Of a stretch of 10,466 nucleotides of DNA, positions 6,347-10,466 are shown piece by piece. The position numbers and the translations under genes were made by a program. The stretch spans positions 1-10,466 of the forward strand of contig DVNF01000148.1 of NCBI GenBank assembly GCA_018714575.1. The letters are read 5' to 3'. The stretch comes from Candidatus Stercoripulliclostridium merdigallinarum (GTDB lineage Bacteria > Bacillota > Clostridia > Christensenellales > DTU072). A model generated the notes under the pieces. That model was given only the letters and a program-made list of their open reading frames with translations. It searched no databases and was not told the origin of the DNA. Positions within the stretch are counted from its first letter, which is position 1; each line of letters starts with the position of its first letter.

Positions 6347-6375
6347 ATTTTACATAGCAATATTCTTTTAGTCAA
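6347..6375 (-). promoter_or_regulatory. Sigma-A promoter of the small membrane protein gene
   Basis: On the minus strand there is -35 TTGACT (6370-6375, five of six), a 17-bp spacer and -10 TAAAAT (6347-6352, five of six). The start codon lies about 29 bases downstream of the -10. The same TTGAC(A/T)-17-TAAAAT layout is used by the ferredoxin gene. Confidence 0.85.
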
Positions 6376-6726
6376 TACGGAATATTTATATAGCGATTAA
6401 AACCTAATTATAATATATTTTTTTCGACGTCGTCTTATGCTATGAATTATAATATAAACAGTAAATGATGCGGAAAGCCGTTCGGCCTTTTACATAAATG
6501 CAGGACTGCCGCCGGGCTTCGTAAGTTCCTGTGCTAAAAATGCGGGATATCAAATTATAGGTGCAGTTTTATAATCTTATTTTGTCCGTTAATTGGCTGT
6601 TTTCAATAGTATAGATAGATATTTTATTTGTTTTTACGGGATCAACGGCGAGGAATATTCGTATTAGAAATTATCGATCTCACACAAATACAAATATAAA
6701 TTTTTTTGAAGAATTAAAAAAAAGAG
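6376..6726. other. Gene-free divergent intergenic region
   Basis: Between the two divergent promoters lie about 350 AT-rich bases without a supportable gene. A short hairpin with a 3' T run sits at 6474-6491 (AAA-GCC-GTTC-GGC-C-TTT). A weak CAGGA/TCCTG pairing lies at 6501-6505 and 6527-6531. A 66-codon open frame without ATG, GTG or TTG starts covers 6615-6812 and ends over the start of the regulator gene; it is treated as chance or a remnant. No tRNA-like or repeat structure was seen. Confidence 0.5.
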
Positions 6727-6755
6727 TTGACAACGGAAATACGGAAGAGTATATT
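6727..6755 (+). promoter_or_regulatory. Sigma-A promoter of the metal-efflux operon
   Basis: A perfect -35 TTGACA at 6727-6732 is followed by a 17-bp spacer and -10 TATATT (6750-6755, five of six). The predicted transcription start, near 6761-6763, falls at the left edge of the palindromic operator. Confidence 0.85.
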
Positions 6756-6760
6756 ATAGA

Positions 6761-6791
6761 TGAACAGTTGAAGAAGTGTTCAAATATTGAA
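6761..6791. promoter_or_regulatory. ArsR/SmtB-type operator, site 1
   Basis: The core is a perfect inverted repeat TTGAA-N6-TTCAA at 6768-6783. It is nested with TGAACA-N10-TGTTCA (6761-6782) and followed by TTCAA-ATA-TTGAA (6779-6791). SmtB/CzrA-family operators are known to use TGAA...TTCA half-sites in imperfect palindromes. Its place over the predicted transcription start fits repression by the product of the next gene. Confidence 0.75.
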
Positions 6792-6804
6792 AGGTGGCAA
6801 CAGT

Positions 6805-7140
6805 ATGGCTAAGGACGTGAATGGCGAAAAGTTCGCAGACATTATGAATAAATTGCCGGATAACGCTACAATATCGTCGCTTGCCGAATTGTTCAAGATG
6901 TTCGGAGATCCGACGCGAGCAAAAATACTCAGTATTTTGCAGGTCAGAGCAATGTACGTCGGCGAACTTGCCGAAGCCATGGGAATGACCAATTCGGCGA
7001 TATCGCACCAACTCAGGGTGTTGCGTTCCGCGAAGCTTGTCAAAGGGACAAAGGAAGGTAAGGAAGTCAGATATACCTTGGACGACGACCATGTGACCAA
7101 AATCCTGGAATACGGCATAACGCACGTAACGGAAAAATGA
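6805..7140 (+). CDS. ArsR/SmtB-family zinc-type metal-sensing repressor
   Basis: An 111-residue winged-helix repressor that binds operator DNA without metal and leaves when metal is bound. The recognition helix region is VGELAEAMGMTNSAISHQLRVLR (about 52-74), followed by the wing GTKEGKEVRYTLDD. The alpha5 metal site is intact: D94-x-H96 and H107-x2-E110, with the same spacing as SmtB (D104, H106, H117, E120). The protein has no cysteine, so the alpha3 Cys site of CadC-type Cd/Pb sensors is absent. Zn(II) or Co(II) sensing is therefore more likely than cadmium thiolate sensing. The start is the ATG at 6805, with AAGGTGG seven bases upstream; an in-frame TTG at 6787 lies within the operator and is rejected. 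It is the first gene of an operon with the HMA protein and ATPase, and probably autoregulated through two flanking operators. Confidence 0.93.
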   Translation: MAKDVNGEKFADIMNKLPDNATISSLAELFKMFGDPTRAKILSILQVRAMYVGELAEAMGMTNSAISHQLRVLRSAKLVKGTKEGKEVRYTLDDDHVTKILEYGITHVTEK

Positions 7141-7150
7141 AAAAACAAAA

Positions 7151-7178
7151 TAAAGGCAGGGAGGAAAACCTGTTTTTA
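7151..7178 (+). terminator. Weak hairpin after the regulator gene, possible attenuator
   Basis: TAAAGGCAGG (7151-7160) can pair with CCTGTTTTTA (7169-7178), including two G.U pairs, around an 8-nt loop. The T run forms part of the stem, so termination would be inefficient at best. It may lower read-through from the regulator into the transport genes. Confidence 0.35.
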
Positions 7179-7191
7179 TAATGCCCAATAT

Positions 7192-7207
7192 TTGAATAAT
7201 TGTTCAA
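7192..7207. promoter_or_regulatory. ArsR/SmtB-type operator, site 2
   Basis: TTGAA-TAATTG-TTCAA is a perfect 5-6-5 inverted repeat with the same architecture as site 1. The 11-mer CAATATTTGAA at 7186-7196 also occurs in reverse complement at 6779-6789. It lies about 50 bases before the HMA gene. No convincing internal promoter was found beside it, so it may act by roadblock, looping or on a weak promoter. Confidence 0.65.
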
Positions 7208-7255
7208 TAAATCAAAAAATCAAATAAATAATGAGTCCGAAAGGAGGATATAAAA

Positions 7256-7474
7256 ATGAAAAAGATTTACAAACTTGAAGACCTGGATTGCGCGAACTGT
7301 GCGGCGAAGATGGAACGCGCGGTGCAAAAGATAGACGGAGTAAATTCCGCTAACGTCAGCTTTATGACTCAGCGCATGACCATTGACGCGGACGATAACC
7401 GTTTTGACGAAATAATGAACGAGGTTGTAAAAGTTTGCAGGAAGGTCGAACCCGATTGCAGGATCATCCGCTGA
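7256..7474 (+). CDS. Free-standing HMA-domain metal-binding protein
   Basis: A 72-residue cytoplasmic protein consisting of one heavy-metal-associated (ferredoxin-like) domain. The metal site is DCANC at 11-15 (C12 and C15). An acidic residue before the CxxC is typical of the N-terminal HMA domains of Zn/Cd/Pb ATPases and helps bind divalent metals, unlike copper-type MxCxxC domains. Two more cysteines, C61 and C68, sit near the C-terminus. The following ATPase lacks an N-terminal HMA domain, so this protein most likely serves as its separate metal-delivery or sensing domain. The ATG at 7256 has a perfect AAGGAGG ribosome site (7241-7247). The ATPase gene begins 34 bases downstream, so they are surely cotranscribed. 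Confidence 0.93.
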   Translation: MKKIYKLEDLDCANCAAKMERAVQKIDGVNSANVSFMTQRMTIDADDNRFDEIMNEVVKVCRKVEPDCRIIR

Positions 7475-7508
7475 AGCTGATAGAACGAACTTATAACGGG
7501 AGCGCGTT

Positions 7509-9428
7509 ATGAAAATTTCTCTAAGTCGTAAGGACAGAAAAAATCTGATCAGGATCATAGTATCCCTGGCTATGTTTTTGGCGATTTTCATTGCCGACAA
7601 GATAGTCGTTTTGGGAAACGTATTCGATTCGCCGGCGGCGTGGGTATTCCCGTTCGCGCTATATCTTACGGTATATTTGATAATAGGCTACGACGTTTTG
7701 TGGAAAGCCGTCAGGAACATAGCGCACGGGCAGGTATTCGATGAGAATTTTCTTATGTGCGTAGCTACGTTGGGAGCGTTCGCTCTGGCGATATACAGGG
7801 GAGTTTCCGGGCAGGAGATCGAGGGCTTTGACGAAGCATGCGCCGTGTTATTGTTCTATCAAGTCGGCGAATGGTTCCAATCTTACGCAACCGGCAGATC
7901 CAGAAAGTCCATAGCTTCGCTAATGGACATCAGACCCGACTATGCGAATATCGTGCGTGACGACGGCAGCGTAGACACGGTAGATCCTTCCGAAGTTGCG
8001 ATCGGCGACGTCATTTTGATAAACCCCGGTGAAAAAGTGCCTTTGGACGGCGTGGTCGTCAACGGGCAATCGACTTTGGATACAAAGGCTTTGACGGGAG
8101 AATCGTTGCCGCGCGAAATATCCGAAGGCGCGGAAATTATCAGCGGCGCAGTCAATTTGACTTCGCAATTAAAGGTGAAGGTTGAAAAGCAATTTTACGA
8201 TTCAACCGTTTCAAAGATATTGGAGCTGGTCGAAAACGCCGCAAGTCAAAAATCCAGGGTGGAGAACTTTATTACGAAGTTTGCCAGATATTATACTCCC
8301 GCGGTGTGCGTGATCGCGCTGCTACTTGCAGTGATACCCGGTGCGGTTACCGGTGAATGGTCGACGTGGGTATACAGGGCGCTCAGTTTCCTGGTCGTGT
8401 CCTGCCCTTGCGCGTTGGTAATTTCGATCCCGCTGTCGTTCTTTGCGGGTATCGGAGCGGCTTCCAGATACGGAATTTTGATAAAAGGTTCGAATTATCT
8501 GGAACAATTCAATAAAGCAAATACCTTTGTATTCGATAAGACGGGAACTCTGACCAAAGGCAACTTTGCCGTGACCCGTGTGTATCCAGAGGAGGACGCT
8601 GAAAAGGTGCTGGCTTTGGCGGCTATTGCCGAACACGATTCCAACCATCCGATAGCCGTGTCTATAGTCGCCCGTTACGGCAAGGAAACCGAAACGGGAT
8701 ATACGCTGACTAACGTCGCAGGCTCCGGCGTCATGGCACGAAAAGGTTCAAAGACGATTTTGTGCGGCAATGAAAAGCTGATGCGCGATAACGGTATAGA
8801 TTATGTAAGGGCGGATGAAGTAGGTAGCGTGGTATATGTGGCGGCGGACGGCGCGTTTATAGGATACATTATAATTTCCGACGAAGCAAAACCCGAATCG
8901 GCACAAGTTATCGGGCAGCTGAACGGAATGGGGTGCAGGACGATAATGTTGACGGGCGACAACCCCGAAATTGCCGCAAAAGTGGCAGGAGAACTCGGAT
9001 TGACCGATTACAAAGCTTCGCTGTTGCCTCAGGACAAGGTAGCCGAAACAGAGAGATTGTTGGCGCAGAAAAAGCCCGGTGAAGTATTATGCTTCGTAGG
9101 CGACGGTATAAACGACGCTCCGGTGCTGATGCGTGCCGATATCGGCATAGCAATGGGCGGAGTAGGCAGCGACGCCGCTATCGAGGCTTCCGATATAGTT
9201 CTGATGCAGGATGACCTGAAAGGCATATCGCTGGCTAAAAAGATAGCGAAAAAGACTATGGCAATCGTTATGCAGAACATAGTATTTTCAATCGCTGTAA
9301 AAGTCGCCATACTGATATTGTCGGCATTGGGTATAGCTAATATGTGGATAGCGGTATTCGGCGACGTGGGCGTAGCCGTGCTGGCGATATTGAACGCAAT
9401 GCGAGTCAATTCCAAGTACAGTAAATAA
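7509..9428 (+). CDS. cadA: P1B-2-type Zn/Cd/Pb-exporting P-type ATPase
   Basis: A 639-residue inner-membrane pump that exports divalent soft metals using ATP. Visible parts in order are membrane helices in 12-60 and 82-125, the actuator loop with TGES at 196-199, helices at about 262-280 and 289-316 with the transport motif CPC at 299-301, the phosphorylated Asp D343 in DKTGT, the nucleotide-domain HP at 380-381, TGDN at 482-485, GDGIND at 531-536, and the last helix pair. K598 and D619 are 21 residues apart, matching the Lys/Asp pair of ZntA that marks Zn/Cd/Pb pumps rather than Cu pumps. No N-terminal HMA domain is present; it is encoded by the preceding gene. The start ATG at 7509 follows a modest GGGAG ribosome site. 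The name cadA or zntA is by family; the true metal preference needs testing. Confidence 0.95.
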   Translation: MKISLSRKDRKNLIRIIVSLAMFLAIFIADKIVVLGNVFDSPAAWVFPFALYLTVYLIIGYDVLWKAVRNIAHGQVFDENFLMCVATLGAFALAIYRGVSGQEIEGFDEACAVLLFYQVGEWFQSYATGRSRKSIASLMDIRPDYANIVRDDGSVDTVDPSEVAIGDVILINPGEKVPLDGVVVNGQSTLDTKALTGESLPREISEGAEIISGAVNLTSQLKVKVEKQFYDSTVSKILELVENAASQKSRVENFITKFARYYTPAVCVIALLLAVIPGAVTGEWSTWVYRALSFLVVSCPCALVISIPLSFFAGIGAASRYGILIKGSNYLEQFNKANTFVFDKTGTLTKGNFAVTRVYPEEDAEKVLALAAIAEHDSNHPIAVSIVARYGKETETGYTLTNVAGSGVMARKGSKTILCGNEKLMRDNGIDYVRADEVGSVVYVAADGAFIGYIIISDEAKPESAQVIGQLNGMGCRTIMLTGDNPEIAAKVAGELGLTDYKASLLPQDKVAETERLLAQKKPGEVLCFVGDGINDAPVLMRADIGIAMGGVGSDAAIEASDIVLMQDDLKGISLAKKIAKKTMAIVMQNIVFSIAVKVAILILSALGIANMWIAVFGDVGVAVLAILNAMRVNSKYSK

Positions 9429-9442
9429 CGTATTAAACCGAA

Positions 9443-9486
9443 AGGGCGGCAAAAGCCGAATTAGCTTCGCCGCCTTAATTTTTATT
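9443..9486 (+). terminator. Terminator of the metal-efflux operon
   Basis: The arms 9443-9450 (AGGGCGGC) and 9469-9476 (GCCGCCTT) pair, with a nested AAGC/GCTT stem (9453-9456 with 9464-9467). The structure is followed by AATTTTTATTG. It separates the operon from the radical SAM gene, whose ribosome site starts only about 20 bases later. Confidence 0.85.
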
Positions 9487-9520
9487 GTCAGCAGACGAGA
9501 CGCAAAGGAGAGGTAAAGAT

Positions 9521-10402
9521 ATGGATTCGATCGATGTTAAAGAATTGAAAGTAAAGACCGTATTGACGAAATCCAACCTGCCGATAGCGGGATATTCGAT
9601 AAATCCTTATGTCGGGTGCACTCATGCGTGCAGATACTGTTACGCGCGTTTTATGAAAAGGTTTACGGGGCATACGGAACCGTGGGGAACTTTTTTGGAC
9701 GTAAAGTATTGGGAGCCTATCAAAAATCCCTATAGGTACGACGGAAAAACGATGATAATAGGCTCCGTGACCGACGCTTATAACCCTATGGAAGCCGAAT
9801 TTTGTCGTACTCGAGCGTTTTTAAAGGAGATGCAGGGTGCCAAGATCAATCTGATAATAACTACCAAATCGGACCTTGTATTGCGCGATCTGGACTTGAT
9901 ACAGACTTTTCCGTCGCCGATGATCAGTTGGTCGATAAACACGTTGGATGAAAATTTCAAAAACGATATGGACAAGGCTGTTTCTATAGAGCGCAGGATT
10001 GCCGCCATGAAAGAATGTCACGAACGCGGCATACGGACCACTTGCTTTATATCACCGATTTTCCCGGAGATCACCGACGTTATCGGCATTATAGAACGTA
10101 TAAAAGATTTCTGCGATTATATCTGGTTGGAAAACCTGAATCTTCGCGGCGATTTTAAAGCCGAAATAATGGAATACATCCGGCAAAAATACCCGTCGCT
10201 GTTACCGTTGTATAGCGAAATATATAACGAAAGGGATCTGAGTTATTGGAAAGCGCTGGATCGCAGCGTATCCGAATACGCCGGGAAAAACGGTTTTATG
10301 TACGTTATAGACAAGGAACCGTTTTTAATGAATCCGACGGATAAACCGATCATAATCAATTACTTTTATCATTCCGAAATAAAACAGTCCGCCAAACGCT
10401 GA
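9521..10402 (+). CDS. Radical SAM protein, SplB-like, 'radical SAM mobile pair protein B' type
   Basis: A 293-residue protein binding a [4Fe-4S] cluster and S-adenosylmethionine. The cluster motif is C33-x3-C37-x2-C40 in NPYVGCTHACRYCYARFMKR, like the spore photoproduct lyase / COG1533 group. Other blocks I recognise are GHTEPWGTFLDVKYW (50-64), the strand GSVTDAYNP (81-89), TTKSDLVLRD, SWSINTLDENFKNDMD (136-151), FISPIFPEITD and WLENLNLRG (202-210). From memory these match the NCBI-defined B member of the radical SAM mobile pair, found in gut Clostridia beside an A partner. Its reaction is unknown, and DNA photolyase activity should not be assumed. The start is the ATG at 9521 with AAAGGAGAGG (9504-9513) in front; an in-frame TTG at 9485 lies in the terminator tail. 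No good promoter was seen. A tandem repeat follows the stop codon. Confidence 0.9.
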   Translation: MDSIDVKELKVKTVLTKSNLPIAGYSINPYVGCTHACRYCYARFMKRFTGHTEPWGTFLDVKYWEPIKNPYRYDGKTMIIGSVTDAYNPMEAEFCRTRAFLKEMQGAKINLIITTKSDLVLRDLDLIQTFPSPMISWSINTLDENFKNDMDKAVSIERRIAAMKECHERGIRTTCFISPIFPEITDVIGIIERIKDFCDYIWLENLNLRGDFKAEIMEYIRQKYPSLLPLYSEIYNERDLSYWKALDRSVSEYAGKNGFMYVIDKEPFLMNPTDKPIIINYFYHSEIKQSAKR

Positions 10403-10406
10403 AAAC

Positions 10407-10466
10407 GGAAAAAGAGATAAGGGGGAAAAGAGATAAGTGGGAAAAGAGATAAGTGGGAAAAGAGAT
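10407..10466 (+). repeat. 16-nt purine-rich tandem repeat, runs off the window
   Basis: Almost four copies of a 16-base unit (consensus GGGAAAAGAGATAAGT) follow the radical SAM stop codon by four bases. The anchor GAGAT recurs at 10414, 10430, 10446 and 10462, an exact 16-base period. The first copies vary slightly (an extra A; G in place of T) and the last complete copies are identical. The period is not a multiple of three and one strand is nearly all purine. The array continues past the window edge, so its length is unknown. Confidence 0.92.

Noticed and set aside
6787..6804. TTG start at 6787 for the metal-sensing repressor
   Set aside because: It falls within the operator palindrome and has no ribosome site; the ATG at 6805 is preceded by AAGGTGG at good spacing.
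9485..9520. TTG start at 9485 for the radical SAM gene
   Set aside because: It lies in the tail of the preceding terminator; the ATG at 9521 has a strong ribosome site and fits the family's N-terminus.
10407..10466. CRISPR array at the right edge
   Set aside because: The 16-base units are directly adjacent with no unique spacers, so it is a simple tandem repeat.

Overview
The window reads as chromosomal DNA of an anaerobic Bacillota, most likely class Clostridia and probably gut-associated. This rests on the strong purine-rich Shine-Dalgarno sites (GGAGG types), near-consensus sigma-A promoters, many U-tailed intrinsic terminators, a tiny 2[4Fe-4S] ferredoxin, an iolG-type inositol dehydrogenase, and a radical SAM protein of the 'mobile pair' type common in gut Clostridia. 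Genus cannot be fixed from the sequence alone.

Layout. Positions 1-438 (+) hold the 3' end of an inositol 2-dehydrogenase-like gene. It converges on a minus-strand PAP2 lipid phosphatase gene (485-1075), and one hairpin lies between and partly inside them. Two further minus-strand genes follow, each with its own terminator: a second Gfo/Idh/MocA oxidoreductase with a cysteine cluster (1185-2420) and ftsH (2512-4770), which carries a long charged tail containing a 9-nt tandem repeat. Upstream on the same strand are a GNAT acetyltransferase (4967-5527), a 58-residue ferredoxin (5635-5811) with a near-perfect promoter, and a 73-residue two-helix membrane protein (6097-6318) with an equally good promoter. 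All are single-gene units, to judge by the terminators.

A 350-bp gene-free stretch then separates this block from a plus-strand metal-efflux operon: an ArsR/SmtB-family sensor (6805-7140), a free-standing HMA metal-binding protein (7256-7474) and a P1B-2-type Zn/Cd/Pb-exporting ATPase (7509-9428). The sensor has an intact D-x-H...H-x2-E alpha5 zinc site and no cysteines. Matching TTGAA-N6-TTCAA operators lie at the operon promoter and again in front of the HMA gene. The likely circuit is apo-repressor bound to both sites, release by excess Zn (or Cd/Co), then metal capture by the HMA protein and export by the ATPase. A strong terminator closes the operon.

The last gene (9521-10402, +) is a SplB-like radical SAM protein recognised as the B member of the radical SAM mobile pair. 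Directly after its stop codon a 16-nt purine-rich tandem repeat begins and runs off the window. This right edge is the most accessory-looking part of the window. I found no tRNA, rRNA, CRISPR array, IS element or phage gene. I see no clear evidence of a wholly new system; the most promising leads are the radical SAM gene plus repeat edge and the structured gene-free DNA upstream of the ferredoxin gene.
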